From: Trileptium ribeirensis
Taxonomy: Eukaryota; Nematoda; Enoplea; Enoplida; Thoracostomopsidae
Length of the DNA stretch: 64,000 nucleotides
Assembly (NCBI GenBank): GCA_030248225.1
Contig: JASANE010001479.1
Location: forward strand, 1-64,000
Direction of reading: 5' to 3'
Of the stretch, positions 19,735 to 33,890 are shown piece by piece. A program made the translations under genes and the position numbers. The notes below the pieces were generated by a model. That model did not search any database. It saw only the letters and a list, made by a program, of their open reading frames with translations, and was not told where the DNA came from. Numbering within the stretch: position 1 is the first letter of the stretch; each line of letters begins with the position of its first letter.

Positions 19735-19965
19735 AACAGCATAGGATTAGACCTAATTTTACCACCATTCCACTCTTCTCGTCAAGAACCAAAAAATCGA
19801 AAAAATTTTCGCCTTAAAAACGGCTGAAATGTATATTTTTCGAACCAGCTGTATCGAATGGTACCAAAATTTCCTCTGTATCTTTAAAATTGACAAATTT
19901 CGGACTGGAGGGATGCTAGAGAAACCCCTTGAAATAGATATAATAAATGATAGGTGTCCAAGGTC
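19735..19965 (-). repeat. Dispersed repeat, inverted copy of 32,585-32,810
   Basis: In reverse complement it shares AAGATACAGA.G.AATTTT, TACCATTCGA..CAGCT.GTTC, TTCGATTTTTTGGTT and GAGAAGAGTG.AATGGTGGTA with the plus-strand copy. Similar 'accattcgattcagctcgtc' wording is in the fold-back element at 38.2 kb. No coding function. Confidence 0.55.
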
Positions 19966-22900
19966 AGCCGGCTTGGGTATAAATTTTGGTTTTAATCTGT
20001 AACTTTTTGACATTATTCATTTTCTTGTTAATTACATCGTTATAATTAAATACTGAAATTTAATATTGAACATTTCCATACAATGTGCTTTTATAGCGAA
20101 GCATTCTAGTTATGATTCTGTGAACATATTATATAGCAATATATTTTTTATTTATGAATTCATGTACATAATATATATCAGGTATCTCATTATCGATTAC
20201 ATATCCACTGGGTTATCGAGTCATGGTTTTGTTTTAGTCAATCGACAAAAAGCCAACGAGAGACCGATATCGGGCACGTGTGTGTGTACATAATTAGGCT
20301 AATGTAGTAGTAGCAAATAATCAATGTAACCAGTACGACGAAAAAGCGCTTTGGTACCTCCTATTTGATTAGTTAGACCGACTCAGAGCGGCAAACTTCG
20401 AATTATTAAAGCACCACAAGCAGCAGCAACACTTAAGTTATTATTGAATCTATGTATTGTTTCCAATTCGTTTGTTGGTTTGACGAACGATCATAGGCTT
20501 CAGGTTTGGTAGAAATAAAATGTGACACGGCTGACGACAGACGATGCTTGCTCGCTTGCAACACGTTCACTGTGCCGTTTAATAATTAGTCAAAATGGCC
20601 GATCGAATATATATTTAACTATTGTTTAGTTATTTACAATCTTTGCTTAAGAGTTGTATTATTTACGATCGCTAACCATAAAATCGGAAAGAAATAGAAG
20701 CATCCTATGACGCAATAGTACAACAACAATTTGTTGCTCAGTCTCTGATTGCACATGAATTAATTCTGCAGCTAGGCCATTAAATTAAACTAGGTATGTC
20801 ACTTCAAATTTTGGTGCAAAATGTTCACTAGTTATAATTAGTATAGGTTCGCAAACAAAAGTAGCAATGATATATATTTGAAATTATGTAGCTAATATAA
20901 ATGTAAAATTAAGATATTTATGATTAGCATTGGATGCCGCCATACATCAAGTTATTTGTACGCATGGTCCAATTAGCAAACGCTCGAACTGACAAACACA
21001 TTATCACCACCATCCTGGCTTGTTCATCGCCATAATCTTACCTCACCTATCCCTGAGGCGACGGACGACTCGTATCCACTACAATTTCACTGACAATTGA
21101 AAATTTTTTGTTTTTCCAAATTAACGTTTGGTGAGACTACACTGATTGGTATACATGGTAAAGACGACAACATGTTCTAAGGATAGGATGACACGTTTTT
21201 GTGACACCTTTTCATTCACTCTTAACTGAGCGCGTCTTAGCCAGCGCCCATAATGAGTTCGATTCGATCCCCTATGCTCCGATTTGTGGTCATGTTGTGT
21301 CCGATCAGATTTCTGGTTTCATTGCAATCGATCAGATACCACTATATCCTATGCAAACTGTATGTACGTGTTCGATATACTTTCCACAATTCGCAAGACG
21401 GTATGGCTACACCAAAATATTAAAAATAAGTACAGCAACTGACACAATGACTTCATGCTTTTTGGCCTCAAGTGCCACAGCCACGCAACAAACAACTAAA
21501 TGTGTTTATCATAGCCGCGGGCGTTGCACGAGATGTGCGGCGGCAACCCCACCCCCCCTTCCCCTTATCCCCACTTCTTGTCCTGACAAACGTAAAAAAT
21601 GAACTGATGGGATTATATTAAGATGAATATATACTCCCATTCCCTTACGGTTTTGCCGGCCCCTCCAATTTTCAAAAGCCGGCGACACTACTATCATAAC
21701 CTATTAACAATTTTTTTGACAATCAAGTAACAAACACATATATAACCAACACACGTTTTGACGACAATCTCTTGTACTTATTAGATTTTTCACAGCCGTC
21801 AATATGTGACATTGCCGTCGACATTTGGCAAACTATGGATGATACGTCGTGCCAAGAGCAAGTACGAGATCCGCACTAGTACGACTTGTCACGTTTCCAC
21901 TAGATAACTTCAAGTATTAAAAATAAATTATTATGGGTACAATGCCTTGAACGTTGTCGCCAAATCGCCGTTCAAAAGCAGCAACTTACATGCAGTAAAA
22001 AACTAAGATAAAATTTCACTACGCCGTTCGACGAAAGAAGCTTTATAATAAGTTAGGTCTTAAGAGTAGCAAAACCGCTATTATGAAGCATGTAATATCG
22101 CATTTTTCTGCTCATACTACAATATGCACATACACCGCGAACATAAATGTCCGACTCAGCATGTCATTTGGTGAACGCGGAAACGAAGGATTTTGCGTCT
22201 CCGCAAATTCCGTTCGTACTTCGCACATCCCTTGTTCGCGTTCACTAAAATGCGAATACCGATGGCAGAAATGTGAACGCGAACGATGTACTTTGGGATT
22301 TTAGCAATGCGACAGCCGTGGTTTACGAACCTAAAGTAGACTCACGCATAAAGCAATCTGATTACATCCTAACGGCTTTGCTAATGACCGAACAGTTCAA
22401 AGTTTGTGTTAAAGCCAAGTGTATTCCTTTTAATTCGACCTTGCCATCATAGATTTGCCAAAAACGAACCATTGTGGAAGATCTGGATGACTGTTAATAG
22501 ACCGTGTAGGAGGATACAATTATGTCGAGTTAATAAAGAGCATGGAAGTTTAGAAGCAATTTCAACTGCCAACAATACAAACTGCTATGATGTCTTTCTA
22601 TTAAATCGAATCTCAAACTTTATCAACAAGCTTTACCTCTCACTTGTCTCTTTCCTTTCTACCGCTGCAGAGCATGTTTATTTGCTGTATTAATTTGTAA
22701 GATAAGCATTCCTGCCCACTGGCACAAGTCCGTCCTCAACATTATAGTGGCACAGGGCCTAATTTCAATTTAAAGTAGGCCTCTGACATTTTGCATGCAT
22801 AGGTTTGCCAAATATTGGAGGGGCGGGCGAAGGTCGGCACTGTGAAGACTGGAATGGACCTGGCGGCTCAATATTAATTAGTTGATTGTTCATATATATA

Positions 22901-24239
22901 AATTCGTATATATATTCATAAACGATAATTATCTGCTTTTGCTCGGTTTAGAATCACGGCCAACGAACCAATCCGGATATGTAATGAGGCATTGTGGACG
23001 CTAAACTTACGCCAATCTACATTATTTTTCTAGTAAACCTGAACGATCGACCATTTTTCTCGTTTCCCAAGTGTACTCCAAAAATCCTTAACTGGTATGA
23101 AATATGGTTGTGTGACAATATATTTTTGGTAAATAAGACAGTTATTTTTGAAAATTATCTTGGCTATTTTGTACTATAATTATCAACATTTATCTGAAGC
23201 CAGCTATAATAAGCAATAGACGTTCTGTAGTAATTTAGAAAGTTCCACTTCTACCACATTAATAGTTCCAGCTTTGTTTTGCACTGTGCGTGCATTGTCA
23301 TATATATTTTATATGCAAGCCTATCTTCAAACTGCTCCTAATTATACTGAATCAGTGCTGTTTTGTACTGCAAAGTTTTTTTCGTTGTTTATTGTTGGCT
23401 ACATTTAAAAAATATTGTATCGGTCATAAATTATCTGTTTAATGCTTCATTCGTAGAGCGCTACAGTGAGTTTCCCTAGTTTTGCAAAAACTTGCCATTA
23501 ATAACGTTGCCAACATGACGTTTTAGTCAAATCAGTAATCAGCCACACAGGCATAGACTGTATACATAGTATGTGCACTATTATGAAGATAATTATGCAA
23601 TTATTCAAAATAGAAGCCTGTTTGCTTGCCTTTCAGTGGCCGTTTCTTCCAATGCCAACATATGTTTGATTGCGACAAATAAAACAGATCACTACACTAT
23701 TAATTCGTCAGAAAGAGTCGACCATGAGCGAACTGGTCAAAACAAGTTATAATTATTTCGCTATTCAACATAGTTTTGACGCTTAGTTTTAGCCACAAAC
23801 TACATTTCTTTGGAATTTACCGAGACGATTTGATAACATATTGTTAGCGTGCATACTCGAAAATGATCTGCTTATAATTTGTCGCAGTTTATTGGCTAAT
23901 TAATGAGTTACTTATAGATACATAATTAACAACACTTAAGAATGTTTTTATTGAGTTTGACTGGTTTCCAATTCGGTTCCTTCCTACGGTGCTTAACCTG
24001 TAGAACGACGCAAATTATATATTGCCGTTTAGTGTTGTTTTTTCGAATTTCGTACAAACATTAACTGTGCAACATAAAATCTAGCCGCCTTAACGCGGAA
24101 GTGGCATATTCTCAACTAGTCTTGCCTATGTCAACTTGTAGTTACTATTCTAAGGTTATACAGCAAAATAATACGTAACAGACTAGAAGGTGGACTAACC
24201 CACGCTTACGCAGCAAGCAGTATCACTGTGAACGAGCGA
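19966..24239. other. Host-like non-coding DNA
   Basis: No gene supported. The ORFs at 21,201-21,602, 22,083-22,304 and 22,406-22,693 have no splice-site or domain support. Confidence 0.4.
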
Positions 24240-24930
24240 CATTTATAGTCAAAGATACGTTCGAACGAATCAACTCATGATTTTTGCCAGCCCCAAAATC
24301 CTTTATATTCACAGATTTAACAAATTACAGTATTAGATTGAAACCCGCAGAATCATGCATAGATTAAGGGATCCTTGGACACATATAGTATCATGCCAAA
24401 TAGGATGCATTGGTCACAGATACATTCGAATCAATCTTCCCAACCTTTGCAGCAACTTTGAAAACCTTAACAACAAATGCAATAAATTATAGCATAAAGT
24501 TGAAAATTACGAAATCATGCATGACTCAGGGGAACCCATGGGTTACAGTACCATTACAAAACATCAACTTCGGTCACATATACACTCAAATAAATCACTG
24601 CATCGTTTTCAGCATCCTCGAAAACTTTCATAATAGTGGATAAAATCAATAAAATACAGCAGTAGATTGAAAATCACGAAATCATGCATAGTCCTTCTAG
24701 GGGTTTTGGGTCCCCTGGAGACACAGTACCATTGCAAAAAGAGTACATCGGTCACAGATACGTTCAAATGAATCACACCAGCTTTTTCAGCATCCTCGAA
24801 AACCTTTGTAATAACAGATGCAACAGTATGACACTAGGTTGAAAATCATGAAACCATGAGGGTCCCAGAAGATACAGTACAATCCTAAAAAGGGTACACC
24901 AGTGACACCGAGAACCTTTACGATGACCAT
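24240..24930. repeat. Degenerate tandem repeat, about 160-180 bp unit
   Basis: Units begin GGTCACAGATACRTTCRAAT and contain AAAACCTT.A.AA.A, TTGAAAATCACGAAATCATG and an ACAGTACCATTGCAAAA segment. Copies lie near 24,248, 24,413, 24,573 and 24,752. Confidence 0.7.
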
Positions 24931-25459
24931 ATAATGCTTCTTAACGATTAACTTTAAAATATGAGATATATATACATGGTTAAAATGTGTACTTTTGGGA
25001 ACCGATTTAGTGACCCTATCCCTTTATCCGCAAGTCTAAGAAAATAGTGTTGGGTAACAAAGTTGTTGATCTTATCCCGGCGAACATAAAAAAATATGTA
25101 ATATTTTTGATATGAGCCTTGTTTTGAAATATAACCAAAATGAATTTTCCTTCGGTGATAAAAACGCACGGGTACCTTATATAAAGAAGGTCTACCACAC
25201 CCCATATGCGGTTGCACAGATGACACCTATATGGGTAACGGGAGAGGCTATATACTACATATGCAAAAGATCTTACTGGAAAACTTTTATTCTTTGCTGA
25301 GATATTTCCAAAAACTGGCCGGACAGGAGGGACAAACGAAAACGGTAAACTTTATTGGTGCAGATATAAATAAATGCTTGCTCGCTGCGCAATACCGTCA
25401 TTAAACCCAAACTAGTTGATATAAATTTTATACACCGAGTCACAATGAGCTGATCAACA
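24931..25459. other. Host-like non-coding DNA
   Basis: Short overlapping ORFs on both strands without motifs. No gene supported. Confidence 0.4.
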
Positions 25460-27000
25460 CAGATTTTCCGAATTGAGCCAGTAAAATTCCCAAGCGGATA
25501 CCAGTATACCGCAAGTCAAGTATTTTTTGAGCTCCGCTTTAATAGACACACCGTGACTAGTAACTTTATCGAGATTGCAAGTCGTAATGAAGCATAAGTA
25601 CGCCAGCGCCTTTTGCGTGCACAGCCATTCAGCTCTCGATAGCATACGTCGATATGATGTGTGGATATCACACAATACCGCACAAGTTATAACAAAACTA
25701 ACACCGGCAATAAGTTTCCCATGCCCCAAAACCCCCAAGTGCAAGCTACCAGCCTCCCAGGACGCAACAGTAAAATTAGTATTTTTGGGTTGATGAACCA
25801 TGGCGGCGCCATACCCCGTACTCATAGAACCATGGGTCGCAGAGCAAAATCAACACGGGCAGTGAATTTCCCATGCCCAAAAACCACCAAGTGAATCTTT
25901 TCAGCAACCCAGGACGTCAGAACATATTTTCGAATCTTGCGTCGAGGAAGCACTGGGGTGCTATACCTCAAACCCCATGAATCGGAGCCTTAATCGTAAA
26001 ACAAAAAAGATTCATCGGCATTTATCATTTTACTATGACATAACATTAAGCAGAGAAAAAAATTCGAAAGTTAAGATAAAAATAATCTTGCTTCCGTGAA
26101 GGGTACTAAAATGAGGTACAAACCTTCATTTTCCTCTCTTACTCTAAACCTTGGCCGCCATACCCCCGTACCTCAAACCCCATGAATCGGAGCCTTAATC
26201 GTAAAACAAAAAAGATTCATCGGCATTTATCATTTTACTATGACATAACATTAAGCAGAGAAAAAAATTCGAAAGTTAAGATAAAAATAATCTTGCTTCC
26301 GTGAAGGGTACTAAAATGAGGTACAAACCTTCATTTTCCTCTCTTACTCTAAACCTTGGCCGCCATACCCCCGTACCCATGAAACGATGGGTCACAGAGC
26401 AAAATCAACACAGGCAATGAGTTTCCCATGCCCAAGAACCCCAAAATGAAACTTTTCAGGCGCCCCGGACGTCAGAACAAATTTTCGAATTTTGGGTCGA
26501 GGAGGAACCTAAATCGAAAATCAAAAAAAAGACGCAACTATGAAATAAAACCAAGAAGAGAAAAAATTCGAAAGTTAAGATAAAAATAAATATGCTTCCC
26601 TGAAATAAAAATAACCTTGCTTCCGTGAAAGGTACTAAAATAGGGTGAAAAACCCTCATTTTGACCTCTGACAACGAACCATGGGTCAAAGTGCAAAACC
26701 AGCACCGGCAATGAGTTTCCCATGCCCGGTAACCCCAGGTGAAACTTATCAGCCGCCCAAGGCGAGACAACAAATTTTCAAATTTTGGGTCGAGGAACCA
26801 ATGGGGCGCCATACCCCCGTACCTCAAACAACATAAATCCAGAACCGAACCCTTAATCTAAAAACAAAAAAGAGGCGTCGGCATTTATCATTTTACTATG
26901 AAATAAACCACCCAGAGAAAAAATTCATAAGATAAAAAACCTTGCTTCCGTGAAGGGTACTAAAATGGGGCTAAAATTTTCCACAATTTGATGATAAATT
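25460..27000. repeat. Block of a dispersed repeat family with a 205-bp tandem duplication
   Basis: Contains several units with CCCATGCCCAAAAACCCC, TTTTGGGTCGAGGAACCA, CATCGGCATTTATCATTTTA and CTTGCTTCCGTGAAGGGTAC. Positions 25,965-26,169 are repeated almost perfectly at 26,170-26,374. The same family occurs at 61,310-62,595 inside a hAT-like element. ORFs here are repeat-derived. Confidence 0.8.
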
Positions 27001-27591
27001 TCTCGTTTTTCCGTTATTTCCCGTTTATGGTAACCATGGTAACGGCACATTATGCCACCGACGCCCCAGATCAGCTGGTAAAACCCCCACATGAACTGGG
27101 GAAATCGTCCCCAGATACTTTGAGTTTCCCAGTTTCAGACCACCAGGTATAATTTTGATAGCTTAGAAAAGCCAGAAAATCTGCTGTGCTTTTCAGATAA
27201 ACATCTAAATCCTTAGTAACCTTATCAGATAATATAATATCAGTACTTAGCCGAAAACACACTCTCTGTCCTATTATTAATATTAACTCCGTGCCTTTGA
27301 CTACACTGGCGTTATAGTTAGATCAAAAACGTTGCAGAACATCATTTTAGAAATCATAGCAATATTTCTTTAAAAACAAAATTAACCAGCTTTTCGCTAT
27401 CATGGGTCTCTTAATCCAAAGGTCTAGTTTTTATAGGCCTTGGAAAAAATATATTTAAATATTATCAGATGGATGAATATAGCAGTGTCAAATCTTCTAT
27501 GATATTAACTTGTAATCTTATATTAATAAAAATAATTAATAAAGAGCATACATAAAACCTATTTTATTTCTTGATATGTAAATGTTGATAT
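27001..27591. other. Host-like non-coding DNA
   Basis: No gene or clear repeat seen. Confidence 0.35.
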
Positions 27592-28447
27592 TAGAGATGA
27601 AACAGGGTCGCCGGGTCACGGGTCATTTCGGGTCACATATGTGGCCGGGTCACCGAATCACGGTGTGTAACCCGCTCTAATTCGCAAGCCGAAAATACTC
27701 TACAACATAACAGAACAGCGAATTGCTTTGTTCATTATCTTCTCAGCTCGCCAGTGAAAAGATATTGCCAACTCAAGTGCACATAAATTAAGTTCTGCGC
27801 AGTGGCCGATACACCAGGCCGTTACTAGGGGGGTTTGGGGGTTCTATACCACCCTTTCGGACAGATTATTTTTATAATAAACACTAGATAGCCCGCACAG
27901 AAGCGAAAAACACAATATATCTTACTTAGCAGTCACTGGCGAGAAAGTAAATTGCTTTAATCTGTGTCAATTTTCAAATTTTTTCAAAATTTCTTCAATT
28001 GGGACGTCTATTTTCCGATGTAAATTCAGCATATTTGCATAATTTATTATTGTGTATATTTTTGTGCCCGATAGCAAGCAAACAGTATATAGAACTAGAC
28101 CCCTCCTTTTCTAAATTCTAGTTACGCCCCTGTCGATACAGCTCGTCGAAATATTCTATATGTGCAGCACAAAACAGCCGCAATCAAAACAGTAAAACAT
28201 GTTTAAAAATACGTATTCGCGTTCCCTTATATATTACTCTGTACTTATGGCACATGTATTACACGAGCGACGTACGACAAGCAAACTCATTGATCACAGT
28301 TCGCTGCATCTTACGTTGAGAATGTGCAAAATTATGTACTGCACGTAGGTAGAACATAATATGCGGCGACCCTATCTAAGTCCCTCGCTGAATCCAAATT
28401 TGACCGGGCGACCCGATATAAATAGACCCATTCCGACCTGATCTCTA
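27592..28447. mobile_element. Possible hAT-like element, eroded
   Basis: The ends TAGAGATGAAACAGGGTCGC (left) and CGACCTGATCTCTA (right) are imperfect inverted repeats of hAT type, with further GGGTC/GACCC sequence inside. I found no matching 8-bp target duplication, so this is tentative. Confidence 0.35.
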
Positions 28448-31400
28448 CCCCAACAGCCTATCGGACTTGCGTCCATACAGTTGCGGCTGGCTTGATCAGA
28501 CTGTTTGTCGACAAAGCGTCTGCATTAACTATTTTAATGGGATTTTTCCAAGCCATGCTTACATGACGAATCCACCTTGGTATTAATGCTTTATAGCGCA
28601 AAATCCCAGTGCACCATAAATTCAACACCAAAACTGAGCAACGATGCATAAGTAAGCGCATTCAAACATGAAGCACAACACACACATATATAGGTATACA
28701 CAGAATTCAGTTTGAAGCGTAAGAATACGATCGCGTTATCAAGTGCTTATACGGCTTTGAATTACCAGGCGAGAGTGTACAGTGCCAGTGACCTGATGAC
28801 AGGGGCCACAGCGTGTGACCACATAAAAGCATGTAATTTGCCAGTATTCCAAAATCAAGCATATCATAGCAGCTTGTTACATTAATTAGCCTATTAATTA
28901 TATTTGGTCTATTACAGAAATATGCACTATAGTTCTAGCTGACAATCTAAGCAATACCGCGACGTACCTCCTATATTAACTATGAAAACCAATGCACGCG
29001 ACACATATATAGCTGGGTCATGAAAGGTGTAGATTAGCATATCAACTTTCACAGCAAAGCACGGGTCAGGTCAGCGAATTGAGATTGGAGATGCAACTAT
29101 GGTTAAGAACTAGCGTGCCGATTAGAGCGAGTAACTAACTGCTGGTTAAAGCGCGATGCGTTCACAATAAATGTTTGTGAGAAAATCTTTATTATGTGTT
29201 GCAATTTTGACCGTTCGTATAGTATAGACTAACTAAACTATATGAAAAACTTTGTTTGTTGGCAGCTATATACGAGAATGAAGTGGAAGCTATTTGTTGC
29301 TTGAAAAAGTAGCATCATCATAGATGAAAGATTTGAAACATAACGAAAAACCGCCATATAGCTAAGAACCTATTCGTTTGCTTACAAATGCGGCTACGAA
29401 TACTCCTTGAACAAAATTCTGCCCTACTTCAGTACTCCACCGACGGTTTTGAGACACGATAATGCCATTCCCAATCAAACCAAACAGAATAAATAAACTT
29501 TTTTTATCGGTGCAACACATCTTAGTCGACCAGAGTTACGACTCCATGATTGAAAATGTTAACCGCCGCCAATACATAAATTTTCTTTAACTTTAATTTA
29601 CACTTCTCCATGTAGAATATGCACGTCATCGAAAATTATAAGCGGTAAATGCACGCAGGCAGTCACATGATCCATAACGCATACAAACCTTGGAATGTAG
29701 CCGACAAAATACTTTAAACATATCACAGTTGCACAAGAAACTATAGAACGCAGTACAGATAACTTGCGCTGGAACCCATACGGTTAGTGTATGGTAACTC
29801 ACCACCTTGATCCGATTGTTTGTACGTATAATCAACTTAGAAGATCAATTTTTCAGGCATACGAGAAAATATGTGACTAAAACAATGCATGACAAACACG
29901 CAAGGCTAAAGAATTAAACTCCACTTCTAATCGGGCCTACTGAAATTTTGAACAACTAGGACAATTTTCCCATTAACACAACGTAATGTTGGCCTTCCAA
30001 ACCGTATTTGCAGTAGATTTTTAAAATGCTTCTATGACATTAATATAGATATTACATTTCAGTAATACTGTACGCCTCAATGTGAGGATTTTTCTTCCAT
30101 TCAGGACACCAAAATCAAAAAACGAAAATGAGCCAAAAATCGCTTGCCAAGGCAGCCAGACATATCGAAACGGGTATTTTTCTATCGCTTTCTTATACTC
30201 ATACAACCAAACTGCTACTGTGTCCAGAGCATGTCAAAACACTTAGGAAATTTTTTTGGTTATACTATATTAGAGTATTATGCCACAAAACGAGAAAAAG
30301 AATATATTTTTAGATTCCAAACGACCATCTACGGCACACAATAGCGCATTATGTGTAAAATACAGATTTTAGGTCAAATTTTTTGCTACATTACGAAATT
30401 AACAATAGCTTGAACCCTCAAATGTCAAATTAAGAGTCATGATGGCTTCACTGTAGCAGGCACACAACAATCTGCATATATCAAAACTACGAAATAATTA
30501 AAAAGCTTCAAAATATCGGTTTGCTTTCACCTTACGTACAAGCGTTGTACTAATTAGTGAATCCAAGTATTTCAAACATTTTGACTTTGACATAGAAAAC
30601 ATGCCATTGAAATGTTCTCATTTAGAAACTTTACTAAGTTCTAACAGGTTCGAAATTTATTATAACGTTCTGGATTCTTCGAAATTCATAGATTCGAAAA
30701 CAAATAATCGCGCATGGCCCAATCTAATTGATACTCACAATAGTTTTCGTACATTTAACCAAAGTCCTCCGCAATTTCACATTATGACGCGGTTCAGAGG
30801 CGAAGATGTAGCATTTTCGAATCCAGTCATTGCATGTTACAACTTTACAACAAAATCCTTTTGTCAATTGTCGTTTTCGAATTCGGAGCCAAGGTTTCAA
30901 AAATACCAAAAACGAATTTAAAAAAATAATTTGTGAATGACTTTCTTGCTTCATGTGAACGATGGGATGGCATGTTCACTAATGAACCCATTAAACTCGG
31001 TCGTTTCAGTATTTTAAACCCATCGCTAACATATCGTTACCAGTTGTTGGACAAGCCCTAATAAGTTTAATTTTGGCATCAAAAAATAAATACGTTTTTA
31101 CATTCTTAGATCTCGCTATTATACCTACAGATATTGTATTACGCAGTAGTTTATTAGGTTTGCGTTATACGACGAAAGCAACCACGGTATTTGTACGATA
31201 TATGGCATACGCTTGGGAACCATTCAACACGAATATAGCCTTTTAGATTGTAATTTTTCATGATAGTTGTGATTTCAAAACATTATTACTTCGTTTTTTG
31301 TTATTGGAACAGGAAACACCAAGTCATTTAGGCTTTATAATACATAAAAAATAGTCAAATACATTACCCTTGATGTTTTACTGGTATGTTATTGTCTTTC

Positions 31401-31991
31401 TGAGTTGGATATTATATAGTTTAATATTCTTGCCGTTTGCGATGCGAATATTAAATTCAGGTTCCCGCTATATTTTCAGAAGAAAAATCCCGAATAGAAG
31501 TGTCAGATTTTCCCGGATTTTTTGGATACACAAAACAGGTTTGGACAATCTTGGGCCTGGCTAACGTGCCTTGTTAATCATGCGATTGTATGCATTATTA
31601 AATAATCAGGGGCCAAACATTATATTATGTATTTCAGAATTTAATGTACTTCAGTCGATTGGACTGTTCGTGATGTTTTTAGTTCAATGCTGAAAAAATT
31701 AAATTTTGAGATGGCAAAAAAATTTCCTTCTTTTGTAGTTTTCTCATAATTTCTTAAAATTTTCACAATTTCTAGGATTTCACGGGTATTTTGACAAAAT
31801 TCCCGAATTTGCCCATTGCGCATAAACCGTTTTTATTGACATACACAAAATTTCAAAGCATTGTGCAATAAAAAAGATCACTACAACATCCAACCGTTGT
31901 GGTGCACGCTTAAGCTTATAGAATTAAATTCATTCTGCTCATTCAATTAATTCTTGATGACACAAATTTTTCAGGTTAAATATATTTAAAA
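28448..31991. other. Host-like non-coding DNA
   Basis: AT-rich. ORFs such as 30,601-30,921 show no domain and no splice-site support. Confidence 0.4.
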
Positions 31992-32111
31992 ATGCAATAC
32001 GTGTTAAGCATTTGTCTAGCGTTAATTACACTGTGCAGTTACGTGGCTGCAACAAGTGAATGTTTCCGAAATTGTCAGCTCATATACCGGATGCCCACAG
32101 AAAAAGCTGCG
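31992..32111 (+). CDS. Exon 1 of a secreted six-cysteine protein
   Basis: Forty codons from ATG to a strong donor (GCG|GTAAGT at 32,112). Residues 1-20 are a clear signal peptide (MQYVLSICLALITLCSYVAA). The mature part starts near TSECFRNC. Exon 2 at 36,617 continues in phase 0 and supplies the rest, so the spliced product is 96 residues. The mature Cys positions are 24, 28, 47, 56, 60 and 85 (CX3C...CX8CX3C...C), suggesting a small disulfide-stabilised helical secreted peptide. I do not recognise the family and make no functional claim. The gene has a 4.5-kb intron holding two tandem-repeat arrays. Confidence 0.7.
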
Positions 32112-32209
32112 GTAAGTGTATTCTTTGACTTACTATTGTGATAAGTTGTGGTGTATTTCGCATAGATAACTCATAGCTTTACAAAATCATGCCGGCGCAC
32201 CTGATCCAC

Positions 32210-32545
32210 AATCTTCAGCAGATACGCATGTAGTTGAAAGTAGGATAGACTGACCCGTGTTATGGGATGTGTTGGTACGTAGTGCTTGCAGGAATATGGT
32301 AAATCGATCCGTGTGATCTGGTCGGTCCTTGCATCAGAAACAGTTTGGGTCGAACGAGGTCATGGGGTAGAGTGTTGTACTTACAAAAGTATGGTTGGTT
32401 GATCAGTGTCGTGACGTGGCTTGTGATGCTTGTAAAAGTAGGGTTACCCAACACTATGAAATGTGATCAGGTTGTAGTGCTTGCAACCTAGGTTCAGTCG
32501 ATCCAGTGAGCTGGGGTTCCGTTTCGGTGCTTACAAATGTTGTTA
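32210..32545. repeat. Degenerate short tandem repeat in the intron
   Basis: Units of about 60-70 bp with GTGCTTGCA/AAAGTATGG and GATC.GTG.GATCTGG wording. It lies inside the intron of the secreted-protein gene. Confidence 0.5.
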
Positions 32546-32584
32546 ATTAAATAGTCCAAATGTGGCCGGTCTTTTCGGTTAGTA

Positions 32585-32810
32585 AACACAGCCCGAAATT
32601 GATCAATTTTCAAGATACAGATGTAATTTTAATACCATTCGAATCAGCTTGTTCAGAAAATATCTATCATGAATATCAAGAGTTTTGCCATTTTTATCAC
32701 AAAACTTTTCTTCGATTTTTTGGTTACAGATCGCCGTGGCACCCAAAATTTTCAAAAATTTTCTCGATAAATGTAGTTTTATTGAGAAGAGTGAAATGGT
32801 GGTAAAATCA
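32585..32810 (+). repeat. Dispersed repeat, copy of 19,735-19,965
   Basis: Same family as the inverted copy at 19.7 kb; it ends AGAGTGAAATGGTGGTAAAA. Confidence 0.55.
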
Positions 32811-32879
32811 GTTCATGGGTTAAGGAGTTATTTCCATTTATGTGAAATACTAAGACTTAGCCTATGTCCTTAACCCATG

Positions 32880-33890
32880 ACATTAGTCGATTATTTTGGG
32901 TCAAACCAATGACATTATTGTCCAGCTATCCCTTGATAACTGGAAATCGGCGATACACTGCAACTCCTAGTGATCGGCTGAACCAGCCAAACCAATAACA
33001 TTGTTGCCCGGACACGCCTCGATAAATGTAAATCCGGGATACACCGTAACTCCTAATGATCGGATGAACCAGCCAGGATACACTGCATGTAAATCCATGA
33101 TAACCTGAAACTCCTAGTGATCGGCTCTACCGTCCAAACCAGTGACACTGTAGTCCGGCAGCGCCTCGGTAAATGTAAATCCGGGACACACTGCAACTCG
33201 TAGTGATCGGCTGAACCATTCAAACCAGTGATATATCAGTCCTGTCGCGCATCGATAAATGTAAATCCGGGACACACTACAACTCCTAGGATCATCTGTA
33301 CCGTCCAATCCAGTGACACTGTAGCCCGGTGGCGCCTCGATAAATATAAATCCGGAAAACACTGCAACTCCTAGTGATCGGTCGAACCATTCAAACATGT
33401 GATATAGCAGTTATGTCGCGCATCGATAAATGTAAATTCGGGATACACTGCAACTTGTGATCGGCTGAACCGGCCAAATCAATGGCATTATGGTCCGGTC
33501 ACACCTCGATAAATGTTAATCCGGGATACACGTAAGTCCTAGTGATCGGCTGAACCAGCTAAACCAAAAACATTGTTATCCGGTTGCGCCTTGATAAATG
33601 TAAATCCGGGATACACGGCAACTCCTAATTATCGGCTGAACCAGCGAAACCAGTGATATTGCAGTTCTGTCGCATCTCGATAAATGTTAATCCGGCATAC
33701 ACTGTAACTTCTAGTGATCGGATGAACTCGCCAAAACTGTGACATTGTACTTCGATCGCACCGTGATAAATGTAAATCCGAGATACACTGCACTCCTAAT
33801 GATCGGCTGAGCCAGCCAAACCAATGACATTGTTGTCCGACTGCGCTTTGATAAATGCAAATCTAGGATACACTGCAACTCCTACTCCCA
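32880..33890. repeat. About 86-bp intronic tandem repeat, roughly twelve copies
   Basis: Units contain TGATCGGCTGAACCAGCCAA, ACATTGTTGTCCGG, CTCGATAAATGTAAATCCGG and ATACACTGCAACTCCTA. The ORF in this stretch is repeat-derived. Confidence 0.9.

Noticed and set aside
26456..26827. 123-residue minus-strand ORF (and similar at 61,846-62,055)
   Set aside because: Lies in the dispersed repeat family and recurs with stops in other copies.
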